The notes under the pieces were generated by a model. That model saw nothing but the letters and a program-made list of their open reading frames with translations, was not told the DNA's origin and ran no database searches. Below, piece after piece: positions 1 through 9,900 of a stretch of 64,000 bases of DNA. Position 1 is the stretch's first letter. Each line of letters opens with the position of its first letter. The position numbers and the translations under genes were made by a program. Source of the DNA: Cellvibrio sp. KY-YJ-3 (lineage in GTDB: Bacteria > Pseudomonadota > Gammaproteobacteria > Pseudomonadales > Cellvibrionaceae); the NCBI RefSeq assembly GCF_008806955.1, contig NZ_CP031727.1:248001-312000 (forward strand), read 5' to 3'.

Positions 1-289
1 TATTGATGATAATCAGGTCATCATCTTCATGAACTATATCCAGCGTAATCTCTTCCGGCTCCCACTCGCCCTGAGCCTCAAGCTCCGCCTTTAATTCCAA
101 CTGCTCGCCGCCGATCAACTTGTCTTTCGGCTTGGCGATGCGACCATCCACCTTGAGTTGGCCGTCTTTAATCCAGCTCTGCAAACGCGAGCGGGAAAAG
201 TCAGGGAACAACTCGGAGGCGATCTGGTCGAAGCGCATGCCGCTCATCTGGATCGGCACCTGTGCGCTCAGGTCAAAAACATCTTTCAT
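1..289 (-). CDS. rluD: 23S rRNA pseudouridine synthase RluD, N-terminal part
   Basis: This is the first 96 codons of a gene that runs off the left edge of the window. The start ATG lies at 289-287, and the product opens with MKDVFDLSAQ. Residues about 18-75 look like an S4 RNA-binding domain (RFDQIASELFPDFSRSRLQ, then a KDGQLKVDG turn), the usual N-terminal module of RluD-type synthases. RluD makes pseudouridines in helix 69 of 23S rRNA; the catalytic domain lies outside the window. The gene is divergent from bamD, an arrangement common in Pseudomonas and relatives, and that context favours RluD over RluC. Confidence 0.85.
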   Translation of the reverse strand, partial: MKDVFDLSAQVPIQMSGMRFDQIASELFPDFSRSRLQSWIKDGQLKVDGRIAKPKDKLIGGEQLELKAELEAQGEWEPEEITLDIVHEDDDLIIIN

Positions 290-403
290 TAAAAAACCTC
301 TAGTGATGTGTTTCTGGCTACTGATGATTTGCCAAAAACCGGAAATTGGGAGCTTTTCTTGCTGCCAGATTGGTATCCGCCAAGCTCTGTGTTTAAATAC
401 CCT

Positions 404-427
404 GCCCCGCAAAAGGGGCCTTTGTTT
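404..427 (+). terminator. Small GC hairpin followed by T-rich stretch in the bamD leader
   Basis: GCCCC at 404-408 pairs with GGGGC at 415-419 around an AT-rich loop, followed by CTTTGTTTATT. It lies about 30 bases before the bamD start, so it may be a leader attenuator or simply a small hairpin. The stem is only 5 bp. Confidence 0.25.
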
Positions 428-451
428 ATTGAGATAAGAGTCTATAACCCT

Positions 452-1357
452 ATGCGCGTCCTGCCCTGTTTGATGCTCAGCACCCTGGTATTGCTGACTG
501 CCTGCTCCTCCAAAGAGCCCGAATACACCACCGAAGCGGATTTGTACAATGCCGCCGAGCAGCAACTTGAACGCAGCCAGTGGGAATCCGCCATCCGGAA
601 CCTTAACTCGCTCGAAGAAAACTTTCCCTTTGGCACCTATGCAGAACAGGCGCAATTGGAGCTGATCTACGCCCAGTACAGCTCGGGTGAACCCGATGCA
701 GCCATCGCCACAGCCAACCGTTTTATCCGCCTGCACCCCCAACATCGCAATGTTGATTATGCCTACTACATGCTGGGCATGAGTTCCTTTACTAAAGATA
801 AAGGGATGTTTGAGCGGGTAATGCCGGTGGATACGTCCAAACGCGACCCGGGCGCGGCGCGTGAATCACTCGCCAATTTTACCCAATTACTCAACCGTTT
901 TCCCGACAGTTCCTATGCCGCCGACGCCAAGAAGCGCATGTTACACCTGCGCAACCACTTGGCGCGCTATGAAATTCATGTCGCTAACTATTACTTCAAG
1001 CGCGGCGCCTATCTGGCAGCAATAGCACGTGGCCGCTATGTGCTGGAAAACTTCCCGCAAACCCCGGCCATTCCTGATGCATTGGCAGTCATGGTGCAGG
1101 GTTATTACCTAATGAAGATGGATAGCCAGGCAGAGGAAATGTTGGAAATCCTTAAGCTCAACTACGCAGATTACCCGGCACTGGATAACAACGGCCGCTT
1201 TGATCAGGAGTACATGTACAACAATGGTCGTTCACGCTGGCTCGCCTACCTGACTCTTGGTCTATTCAGCAAAGATGACATTACCGGTTTTGATACCCGC
1301 GCCCTATACGACCCGCAATTCAAAAGACCCGATACCAGTGTTGCGCGCGCCAATTAA
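452..1357 (+). CDS. bamD: Outer membrane assembly lipoprotein BamD
   Basis: This is the essential lipoprotein of the BAM complex, which folds beta-barrel proteins into the outer membrane. The 301-residue product begins with a lipoprotein signal (MRVLPCLMLSTLVLLTAC), with a LTAC lipobox that would be acylated at Cys18. The rest is a TPR-like helical array of about 260 residues, with typical phrases such as EENFPFGTYAEQAQLELIYA and RFPDSSYAADAKKRM. The frame is open upstream to 308, but only the ATG at 452 puts the signal peptide at the N-terminus. bamD diverges from rluD and faces nadE across a strong bidirectional terminator. Length and order match comL/bamD of Pseudomonas. Confidence 0.95.
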   Translation: MRVLPCLMLSTLVLLTACSSKEPEYTTEADLYNAAEQQLERSQWESAIRNLNSLEENFPFGTYAEQAQLELIYAQYSSGEPDAAIATANRFIRLHPQHRNVDYAYYMLGMSSFTKDKGMFERVMPVDTSKRDPGAARESLANFTQLLNRFPDSSYAADAKKRMLHLRNHLARYEIHVANYYFKRGAYLAAIARGRYVLENFPQTPAIPDALAVMVQGYYLMKMDSQAEEMLEILKLNYADYPALDNNGRFDQEYMYNNGRSRWLAYLTLGLFSKDDITGFDTRALYDPQFKRPDTSVARAN

Positions 1358-1390
1358 TTAACGCGCCACACCAGAGTCATAACGCTAGAG

Positions 1391-1423
1391 AATAAAGGCC
1401 GCACTGCGGCCTTTATTGTTTTT
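1391..1423. terminator. Bidirectional rho-independent terminator between bamD and nadE
   Basis: AATAAAGGCCGCA at 1391-1403 is perfectly repeated in inverse at 1405-1417. The hairpin carries A-rich and T-rich flanks on both strands (TTGTTTTT follows on the plus strand), so it can end transcription of both convergent genes. Confidence 0.85.
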
Positions 1424-1441
1424 ACGAATTGCGATGGTTAC

Positions 1442-3070
1442 TTAATCGCCCAATTTCCAGCCGGAGGTGATCGGGTAGCGGCGATCGCGACCAAAACCGC
1501 GCTGGCTAATACGCACCCCCACCGGCGCCTGACGACGCTTGTATTCGTTGATATCCACCAAGCGCACTACGCGCTCTACCTGCTCACGCACAAAGCCCTC
1601 ACGGATAATCGCTTCCGCGCTAAAGTCCTGTTCCACATAAAGTTCCAGAATACGGTCGAGCACATCGTAGGGTGGCAGGCTGTCTTCGTCTTTTTGATCA
1701 GGCGCCAACTCCGCTGAGGGTGGACGGGTGATCACCGTCTCGGGGATTACCGGGCTAAGGGTATTGCGATAGCGCGACAGCGCAAACACCAGGGTTTTAG
1801 GCACATCTTTCAGCGCATCAAAACCACCAGCCATGTCGCCGTACAGTGTGGAGTAACCCACCGCCATTTCACTTTTGTTGCCGGTAGTCAGTACCAGATA
1901 GCCTTTTTTGTTGGAAATTGCCATCAACAATACACCGCGACAGCGCGCCTGCAGGTTCTCCTCGGTGGTATCACGTTTGGTGCCCGCAAACTCATCACTG
2001 AGTGCTGCCATAAAGGCTTCGTACATGGGCTCAATACTGATTGAGCTGTAGCGCACACCGAGCCGAGCCGCTTCATCGGCTGCATCGTTTTTACTCAGGT
2101 CAGAGGTGTAGCGAAAGGGCATCATCACGGCTTCGACACGGTCAGCGCCCAATGCATCCACCGCCATCGCCAGGGTTAATGCGGAATCGATGCCGCCGGA
2201 TAAACCCAGCACCACGCCTTTGAAGCGATTTTTATTGACGTAATCGCGCATACCCAGCACCAGCGCCTGATAAACAGCAGCCGTATTCTCGGGAATAGGT
2301 GCGAGCGATTGGGGAGATACAGCAACGCCAGTGCTACTGCAATCGAGCACCACCGGGAAATCACCTTCATCAAACGCTGGCGCACGGAATTGGGTTGCAC
2401 CACTGGCATCCACCACCACTGAGCCACCATCAAACACTAACTCGTCCTGCCCACCGACCAAATTGGCGTAAACCACCGGCATCGCCCCCTCGCGGGCGCG
2501 CTGCGCAACTATGGCTTCGCGCTCAAGCTGCTTACGCTGATGGTAAGGTGATGCGTTGAGACTTATCATCAACTGCGCGCCTGCGGCTTTGGCCTGTGCC
2601 ATAGGTTGCGGATACCAAATATCCTCACACACACTGAGCGCTGTCGGTATTCCTTTTAAGTTGAAAACAACGGCGGAATCCCCCGCAGCAAAATAGCGTT
2701 TTTCATCAAATACCTGGTAGTTCGGTAACTGCTGCTTGGCATATTCTGCGATCAACTGGCCATCGGCAATGACACCCGCCATATTGAATAGCTGGCCATT
2801 TTTGCTGCGCGGATAACCCACAATCAACGCCACAGGCAGCTTGGCCGCAATAATTTCGTTAAGCGCGCGCTCAATACGCAAATCCAAACTCGGGCGCAGC
2901 AGTAAATCTTCAGGTGGATAGCCCGTGAGGGTCAGTTCGGGAAATATCACCGCATCCACCGGTCCTTGTGCCAGCGCAGCGCGGGCAGAGGCCAATACCT
3001 TGGCGGTATTACCGGGAATATCCCCAACCAAGGTATTAATTTGGGCAAGCGTCAAATATAAATGCGACAT
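1442..3070 (-). CDS. nadE: Glutamine-dependent NAD+ synthetase
   Basis: The enzyme amidates nicotinic acid adenine dinucleotide to NAD+, using ammonia released from glutamine. The 542-residue protein has the two-domain architecture. An N-terminal nitrilase-type glutaminase (residues 1-250) shows the catalytic Glu in FPELTLTGYPPEDLL, Lys in VFDEKRYFA and Cys in LSVCEDIW. The C-terminal synthetase has the ATP-pyrophosphatase loop SGGIDSAL at about residue 290. The ATG at 3070 opens on MSHLYLTLAQINTLVGD, typical for the family. It stands alone between bamD and pilS on the opposite strand. The glutaminase domain separates it from the short ammonia-dependent NadE. Confidence 0.95.
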   Translation of the reverse strand: MSHLYLTLAQINTLVGDIPGNTAKVLASARAALAQGPVDAVIFPELTLTGYPPEDLLLRPSLDLRIERALNEIIAAKLPVALIVGYPRSKNGQLFNMAGVIADGQLIAEYAKQQLPNYQVFDEKRYFAAGDSAVVFNLKGIPTALSVCEDIWYPQPMAQAKAAGAQLMISLNASPYHQRKQLEREAIVAQRAREGAMPVVYANLVGGQDELVFDGGSVVVDASGATQFRAPAFDEGDFPVVLDCSSTGVAVSPQSLAPIPENTAAVYQALVLGMRDYVNKNRFKGVVLGLSGGIDSALTLAMAVDALGADRVEAVMMPFRYTSDLSKNDAADEAARLGVRYSSISIEPMYEAFMAALSDEFAGTKRDTTEENLQARCRGVLLMAISNKKGYLVLTTGNKSEMAVGYSTLYGDMAGGFDALKDVPKTLVFALSRYRNTLSPVIPETVITRPPSAELAPDQKDEDSLPPYDVLDRILELYVEQDFSAEAIIREGFVREQVERVVRLVDINEYKRRQAPVGVRISQRGFGRDRRYPITSGWKLGD

Positions 3071-3327
3071 AGGAATTCATGATTATCAAAGAGTAAAAAA
3101 ACTGACGCGATAATATCGCGCGAATAACTGTCAGGGTCAGCAGCAGAAGTTATGGAAAAATGGCAGAATTAGCGCATTCGCACCGAACCTGACAAGCCAC
3201 TTGTGCGCCACCAGCAAGATGACACGCTCATTCAGGTTCAATTGTTACAGACGTGCATTGTCCGTGAAATAAACCGTTAAAGCCAAGCGGATTTTGTCAG
3301 CTACCGAAAAAGGAACCTCCATACATC

Positions 3328-4983
3328 ATGTTGCACGCGCCGCTCGCCAGCCCACAAGGCTATAACCCCTACGACCTGCTGCGTATTTATACCTATTACC
3401 GCACCCTGCTCGGTAGCGTATTGTTATTGATGTTCCAAATCGAGTTTGCACCAAGAATTCTGGGGAACGACAACCCGCAACTCTTTTTCTATAGCTCCAT
3501 CGGTTACACCGCGATTAACTTTATGACCCTGATTGTGATGTGGCGGGTTAAATACGCGCCCTCACAAACCAAACTCTTCAGCTCACTGCTGATCGATGTT
3601 ATTGCTATCAGTTTGTTGATGCATGCCAGTGGCGGTGCGACCAGCAGTTTAGGTTATTTGCTACTGATTGCGATTGCGGCCGGCGGCATTATGTTGCGCG
3701 AGCGTATATCATTCTTCCTCGCAGCCATCACCACGATTGTCGTGATTAGCGAAGGAGCCTATCGATTTATTATTCTCACGCAAGACAACAAAGCGGTATT
3801 TACCTCGGGCACACTCAGTGCTCTCGCCTTTCTTACCGCACTCCTATTTCAACATCTCACGAAAAAAATTCGCCTCTCCTATGCCGAAGCCGAAAGCCAA
3901 GCCAAACAGGCAGCGCATTTACAAAAACTGGCGCAACTGATTGTCGAAAGAATGCGCACCGGAATCCTGGTGCTCAACAACCAACTCACAATTGAATTAC
4001 ACAACCACGCCGCACTCAAATTGCTGGGAATCACCAGTGACACTATTGAAAATATTCCGCTCAGTCGGTTTCCCGACCTCTATAAAAAACACCAATCCTG
4101 GCAGCGCAATAGCAGCGATCACTCACCATTTTTAAAAATTGAAGGCGAAACCAGCAATGAAATTAAAGTCAACTTTGCCTACCTTGAAGCCGACAAAACC
4201 AATGAAGTATTAATCTTTTTGGAAGATGTGCGCTCGCTCAATCAACAGGCACAACAATTGAAACTGGCATCGCTGGGGCGATTAACTGCCAGTATCGCCC
4301 ATGAGATTCGCAATCCACTCGGCGCCATTAGCCACGCCAGTCAATTACTGGCAGAGTCACCGCAGCTGCCACAGAGCGATGCACGACTGCTCGATATCAT
4401 CAACAATCACAGCACGCGCGTGAACCAAATTATTGAAAATATTTTGCAGCTCTCCCGCCGTCGACCAACACAAACCTTACCGATTAACTTGCGGCAATGG
4501 ATTCCAACTTTTATCAACGACTATAAGGCGAGTAAGACTAATGGCCCGCAATTGGAAATTGCTTTGCTGGAGAAAAATCTGCGCAATAATCGTAACACCG
4601 GCAATGTAAACAGTGATGGAGCGCTGGAAGCTAAATTCGACACCAGCCAATTGACTCAAGTGCTAAGTAACCTGTGCGACAACGGACTGCGCTATAGCAG
4701 TAAAAAAACCGGGCGCCCTGATTTACGCCTGGAAATTGGGGTGGACATCAGCCAACACCAACCCTATATTCGCGTGATTGATTACGGCCCCGGCATTAGT
4801 GATGAAAACATCAAGCATTTGTTCGAGCCATTTTTTACCACCGAAAACACTGGCTCCGGTTTGGGGCTTTATATTTGCAAAGAGCTATGCGAAGCCAATC
4901 AGGCAATCATTTCCTACAAGCGCACACCGCAGGGTGAAAGTTGTTTTCACTTACAACTCGCCCACCCTGATAAAGCTTCCTAA
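3328..4983 (+). CDS. pilS: Type IV pilus sensor histidine kinase PilS
   Basis: Membrane sensor kinase that controls pilin transcription by phosphorylating PilR. In 551 residues it shows six hydrophobic helices in the first 185 residues, a PAS-like region (about 200-300), a HisKA dimerisation domain with the phospho-acceptor His325 in SIAHEIRNPLGA, and an HATPase domain with the N box (LSNLCDNGLRYS), a G1 box (DYGPGISDENI) and a G2 box (GSGLGLYICKEL). GGAACC at 3312-3317 precedes the ATG. pilR follows 43 bases downstream on the same strand, so the two are probably one operon. Length and neighbours agree with Pseudomonas pilS. Confidence 0.93.
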   Translation: MLHAPLASPQGYNPYDLLRIYTYYRTLLGSVLLLMFQIEFAPRILGNDNPQLFFYSSIGYTAINFMTLIVMWRVKYAPSQTKLFSSLLIDVIAISLLMHASGGATSSLGYLLLIAIAAGGIMLRERISFFLAAITTIVVISEGAYRFIILTQDNKAVFTSGTLSALAFLTALLFQHLTKKIRLSYAEAESQAKQAAHLQKLAQLIVERMRTGILVLNNQLTIELHNHAALKLLGITSDTIENIPLSRFPDLYKKHQSWQRNSSDHSPFLKIEGETSNEIKVNFAYLEADKTNEVLIFLEDVRSLNQQAQQLKLASLGRLTASIAHEIRNPLGAISHASQLLAESPQLPQSDARLLDIINNHSTRVNQIIENILQLSRRRPTQTLPINLRQWIPTFINDYKASKTNGPQLEIALLEKNLRNNRNTGNVNSDGALEAKFDTSQLTQVLSNLCDNGLRYSSKKTGRPDLRLEIGVDISQHQPYIRVIDYGPGISDENIKHLFEPFFTTENTGSGLGLYICKELCEANQAIISYKRTPQGESCFHLQLAHPDKAS

Positions 4984-5026
4984 CATGAATAACACTTTCT
5001 TGAATGCCGTTTGCGAGCAATAACAA

Positions 5027-6442
5027 ATGACAGAAAAACGCGCTCTAATTATCGATGACGAACCGGACATCCGTGAACTGTTGGAAATTACGCTCGGTCG
5101 CATGCAAATTTGCACCGACACCGCAGACTCAGTTGCCAACGCCAAACAAATGTTGGCCAACCACAGCTATGACTTGTGCCTGACCGATATGCGCCTGCCC
5201 GACGGCAAAGGCTTGGAGATTGTTGAGTTAATCCAACAGCGTTACCCACAGCTCCCTGTAGCGGTGATTACTGCTCACGGCAGTGTCGATGCCGCGATAG
5301 AATCAATGAAGGCAGGGGCGTTTGATTTCATTTCCAAACCAGTGAATCTCGCCACCTTGCGCAAACTGGTGAATACGGCAATTGAAGCCAGCCAGTTAGC
5401 ACCACAACCAGTCCCCAAACTCACACCAATTATTGGTGACTCAAAAGCAATTCAGGATTTAATCCGCAGTATTGAAAAATTAGCCCGCTCGCAAGCGCCG
5501 GTTTATATCAGCGGTGAATCAGGCTCGGGAAAGGAATTAGTCGCCCACTCTATTCACGACCTGGGGCCGCGCGCAAACAATCCGTTTATCGCCGTCAACT
5601 GCGGCGCGATACCGCGCGAATTGATGGAGAGTGAATTTTTTGGTCACAAAAAAGGCAGCTTTACCGGCGCGCATCAAGACAAAATTGGTTTATTCCAAGC
5701 AGCCGAGGGCGGCACCCTATTTTTCGATGAAGTCGCCGATTTACCGCTGGATATGCAAGTCAAACTTCTGCGCGCCATTCAGGAGAAATCGGTTCGCCCC
5801 GTGGGCGCGGCAGAAGAAATTAATACCGATGTTCGTATTTTATGTGCGACTCATAAAAATCTTGAAGAGGAGGTCAAAGAAGGGCGTTTTCGTCAGGACT
5901 TATTTTACCGCCTGAATGTAATTCAACTAGCTGTCGCCCCGCTGCGCGAGCGACGGGAAGACATTCCCCTGCTCACCCAACACTTGCTGCGAAAACTCGC
6001 CACCGAAATCAATTTGCCCAGCCCCAGCATTTCACCGGCAGCACAAAACGCACTAAACAATTACCACTTCCCCGGCAATGTGCGTGAGCTGGAAAATATT
6101 CTTGAGCGCGCATTTACACTGTGTGAAAGCAATCGGATTGATGCAGATGATTTGCAACTGCGCAGTACAGCGCAAGGCTTATCCTTTGCGGCTGAAAAAT
6201 CATTTAGCAGCAACTTTAACGGCAACAAAACCAATCAGCAGGAACGCATAGGCGTTGACTATCCAGCTCGCTGCGCAGAGTACTCATCGCTGGATGAATA
6301 TCTGCAAGATGTTGAAAAAGAAATTCTCTGTCACGCCCTGGAACAAGCCAAGTGGAACAAAACACTCGCGGCAAAACATTTGGGAATTAGCTTTCGCTCG
6401 CTGAGGTACCGGTTGCAAAAGCTGGGGTTGGATGATGAGTAG
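5027..6442 (+). CDS. pilR: Type IV pilus sigma-54 response regulator PilR
   Basis: NtrC-type activator of sigma-54 promoters, classically pilA. Domains in order: receiver (1-120) with the phospho-acceptor Asp54 in CLTDMRLPDG; AAA+ domain with Walker A GESGSGKE at 163-170, the sigma-54 contact loop as GSFTGA and the arginine-rich GNVRELEN segment; and a C-terminal Fis-type helix-turn-helix in KTLAAKHLGISFRSLRYRL. The 471 residues are normal for NtrC-class regulators. pilA is not in the window, so its target lies elsewhere, although the minor pilin operon sits directly downstream in convergent orientation. Confidence 0.93.
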   Translation: MTEKRALIIDDEPDIRELLEITLGRMQICTDTADSVANAKQMLANHSYDLCLTDMRLPDGKGLEIVELIQQRYPQLPVAVITAHGSVDAAIESMKAGAFDFISKPVNLATLRKLVNTAIEASQLAPQPVPKLTPIIGDSKAIQDLIRSIEKLARSQAPVYISGESGSGKELVAHSIHDLGPRANNPFIAVNCGAIPRELMESEFFGHKKGSFTGAHQDKIGLFQAAEGGTLFFDEVADLPLDMQVKLLRAIQEKSVRPVGAAEEINTDVRILCATHKNLEEEVKEGRFRQDLFYRLNVIQLAVAPLRERREDIPLLTQHLLRKLATEINLPSPSISPAAQNALNNYHFPGNVRELENILERAFTLCESNRIDADDLQLRSTAQGLSFAAEKSFSSNFNGNKTNQQERIGVDYPARCAEYSSLDEYLQDVEKEILCHALEQAKWNKTLAAKHLGISFRSLRYRLQKLGLDDE

Positions 6443-6470
6443 AGTGCCTCAGTGGAGGCCCTCTACTTTA
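6440..6470. terminator. Hairpin between convergent pilR and pilE
   Basis: TAGAG-T-GCCTC pairs with GAGGC-C-CTCTA (6440-6465) around an AGTG loop, followed by CTTTAATC. It begins inside the pilR stop codon. The T tract is weak, but the position between convergent operons supports a terminator. Confidence 0.55.
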
Positions 6471-6483
6471 ATCTAAAGATAAA

Positions 6484-6927
6484 TTATTTCCAGCAACTAG
6501 AAGTAGTATCTGCAGATGAGCCATTAACTGCAATACGCTCACCCGTATGCTTCAAGCTAAAACTGCTGCAATCAGTATCCAATGCCTGCACAGTGCCTGT
6601 AATCGGGGTAGCGGTTAATGTGTACGTAGTTTTATCAAAATCGCTCCCTTTTATCACATAAAAGCCACCTTGGGACTTGACCCCTGTAGAAACTTTTAGC
6701 TGGTCAATAACATCGCACTTCCCCTCAGCAGGATCGAACGTATTATAAGTCGTGTAACAACGCTGCAAACGAATTGCAATGTTATTTAGTTCACTGGTTG
6801 CATCTGTTCTGTTGCTCTTGCGAACCATTGCTGTGTAGCTCGGATAAGCAATAGACGCAAGAACACCAACAATTGCAACAGCCACCATCAGCTCGATAAG
6901 CGTAAAACCTGATTTATGACTCACCAT
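6484..6927 (-). CDS. pilE: Type IV minor pilin PilE
   Basis: Pilin-like protein of 147 residues and the last gene of the minor pilin operon. It has a class III prepilin leader MVSHKSG, cleaved by PilD before Phe8. The mature N-terminus FTLIELMVAVAIVGVLASIA carries the conserved Glu5 and the hydrophobic helix that packs into the pilus core. Two cysteines near the C-terminus (DTDCSSF and SSCWK) could form the D-loop disulfide of type IV pilins. In Pseudomonas PilE belongs to the minor pilins that prime pilus assembly with PilY1. It begins 20 bases after pilY1. A major pilin cannot be formally excluded from sequence alone, but the operon position argues for PilE. Confidence 0.85.
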   Translation of the reverse strand: MVSHKSGFTLIELMVAVAIVGVLASIAYPSYTAMVRKSNRTDATSELNNIAIRLQRCYTTYNTFDPAEGKCDVIDQLKVSTGVKSQGGFYVIKGSDFDKTTYTLTATPITGTVQALDTDCSSFSLKHTGERIAVNGSSADTTSSCWK

Positions 6928-6947
6928 TTACTACTCCGAATTTTAAC

Positions 6948-9900
6948 TTATTCAAGCTGACGCCATGATAAACGCCCGAGTGCATCACTTGCACCACCAC
7001 CATCGATAGACTCAGCTATTAATTGCCCATCTGCAGTACCATAAATTAAAGTATCTGTTCCCGAAACACCGGCCAAAGAATTTTTAAGCCTTGCAATCTC
7101 ACCGGGGATAAATACGTCAAGGAAGCTCCCGTTGTGACTACGCAGAGAACGCTCCGTTCCCATAATGCTACTATCACCTGTGCCAACCAGTTCCATTAGC
7201 CAACCAGTACCACCGAATGAACAACCATCAGCATTAGGAATCATTGTTGAAAATATTACGCGGTCATACGCCAAAACGGCTTTTGATAATACTCTCTCCG
7301 ATGCAGGAAAATCCAAATACCACCCAGACTTAGTATTCCAATTCGGTGTAGATGCGCTAGTGCCGCTATCATTCACATCACGAACTTTCCCATCTGTCGT
7401 CATTTCCTTTTTGTGCAGGACGGTTGATCGGTTTGTGTTGTAACTGATTCGCTCATTACTATCAGCAATGCCATAAAAGCTTTGAGTCGCAGTAGTTGCC
7501 GCATCGTTCAGCGTCATATAACTGCCTGTACCAAAATACACCATGATTGCATCATCACCGCCAACGGAGTTTCCATTTTTAAAACCCAGCGTAGGGCTAG
7601 CAGTAATAGGCTGACCTACGCCACCAGCAGACGCGAAGAATAAAGGGACATAATTCGAGCCACTCGAAAAGGATGGCAACCAAGCAGAGGCGGATCCCGT
7701 CAAGTTAAACTTCCACATATTCCCTAATCGATCCCCAGCATAGGCAACTTCGATTGGGCCTGTATTCACAGCACGATAAAGCGCAGGCCCCGCAAGGCCG
7801 TTAGCGGTTTCCGTATTGGTAACCACCGCTTTGGTGTAGATTGGATCAAATGGAGACTCTAAATCTATAACTAATAGATAAGCACGGCCATCCGCACTGT
7901 TGTATCCATTACCCAACACCACTTTCCAACGTCCATTCACAGGGGCTATATAGGGCCGGCCAAATACATTACCGATTTGAGGCATATCAGTAGCGGTAAT
8001 TTCGAAAAGAACATTGTCTTCATCAAAATTATCGGGGTCAGTAACGTCCAGCACAAAAATACCCCGTGCGCCTGCGCCCATTGAACCAACCAAAATATTG
8101 CGCCACTGACGCCCCGTTTGACCAGGTACATTTATATACGCATCACCCAAAGCAATAGGACCATCAACCAAATACTGGTGAGCAATGCTCTCACCGTAGG
8201 AAGGCGATGCTACAGTCGCAAACTTGCTATAGACGGGCGAAGGGATATATGTAAAGAGTTCTTTTCCACAGTCGCCAATATTTGTTTTTGTACAATCGGC
8301 ATTGATCGCATGCAACATTCCGTCGTTGGCATTAGCATAAAGAACTTTTGTGCGGGAGCTTTTAGCTCCAGCTAAATAAGCCTTGTACTCACTTCCGCCA
8401 TAAACAGAATCCTCTAAACGATCATGCCCCTCATTTGCATCACCAGCGAACACCGGTGTTGAAGTAACTACGTCTCCCAGTAAGTTTTTGGTTCCATCAG
8501 ACATTACGCGTTTGCGATAGCCGGAGATATCATCGTTCCCACGAACCCAGTTCATTAACTGTTGTGCACTAGTCTCATCGGCACCCAGTGCCGCTTTTTG
8601 AGTTGAACTTAGCATGCTCCAATTAGCAGTATTGAATTCGAAACTCTCATGAGACTCAGGGTTATAACTGAAAATTTTTCTACCAGTTTCAGAGTTTATC
8701 TTCCCTTTAGTAGACCAAACCTCTACAAACCCTTGCGCAGCATTATTGGATTGAGTGAACGCCTTAATTTCACCAAACCACCCTTTAGTGTTGAACATAG
8801 CCTGATAAACAAAGGTTCCCTCTTCCAAACGAGTTGAGTTAGTTGCTACGCCAGAACCAGTTGCAGTTTCTTTTGAGATGCTGGCAAAAATATTTATAAG
8901 ACTTTCTTCAAGCAATGATGGATTTTTCATTACAAAATAATTGTCGGGCAATCCGTCCGGCACAGGTTCGCCTCTGACATTCTGAATATCCCACTCACCT
9001 TGCGAATCGGGAATTCCATTATTATTGGTATCATCAAACTTCCCGTATTTTGCAGCATAAAAAAGAGGGCTTTTCAGGTTACGCAAGCTAGGAACATCCG
9101 CTCCTCCTGCAGTATAAACTTTTTCTTTTCTATAAGAGTTATCTGCCGTATCAGGAGGCAAATCATCCGTACCCTCTGGTGCGATGGTGTTATACCAACT
9201 CAAACTTCCAATAGAAGAAACGTAGCCAAGATTGTGGGGATCATATCCACCTCGGGTAACCCATTGTAAGGTTTGAGTTCCCTCTGCTTGCCCTGTCACA
9301 GACAGATCAAGACCAACCAAGTTATAACTCATGTGCATACGAGATGTTCCAGTTGCCCAGTAAGGCAGCGTATTAACAATCTTAATTTGGTTACTATTTA
9401 CACCCGTACCACAAGCAGCTCCCACACAAAACTCCAAGCGCTGCACAGCGTCCATATCATAGTCTGATCCCCACTGATTATCTTCCCAATAAAAAAGATA
9501 ACTACCAGAGATAGGCTTTCCATTTTCATCGTTGGCAATATTTTCAACACGAACACCAACCAATGAACACGCATTAACATGTGTTCCATTGGTACAAACT
9601 GGAATTATCGATACAAATTTATCGCCAACGGGGATGTTAAAATTTGGTAGCCCTTCTGAAAGCTCAACCGCATAAGTGGATACAGTCTGCTTACCAGAGT
9701 AGCTGCTGCGAATATCATTAGTACGAGCATAGCGAGAAAGACCGGCAATAGCATATGTGCCTTGCCCTGTGGGAAACTCGGGGCAGCTACCGAGCAACCC
9801 TGATAATTTCAAATCTTTTACTGAGCACTGGGTCGACAAATTTGCATTTGCTGCAAGCCCAAGAAAGAATTTATTTGTTTCAGCACCGAACTCGTTAGTT

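Noticed and set aside
3071-3327. Possible tRNA or small RNA between nadE and pilS
   Set aside because: A short CGCGAT/ATCGCG hairpin is present but no cloverleaf or terminator could be formed; treated as a promoter region.
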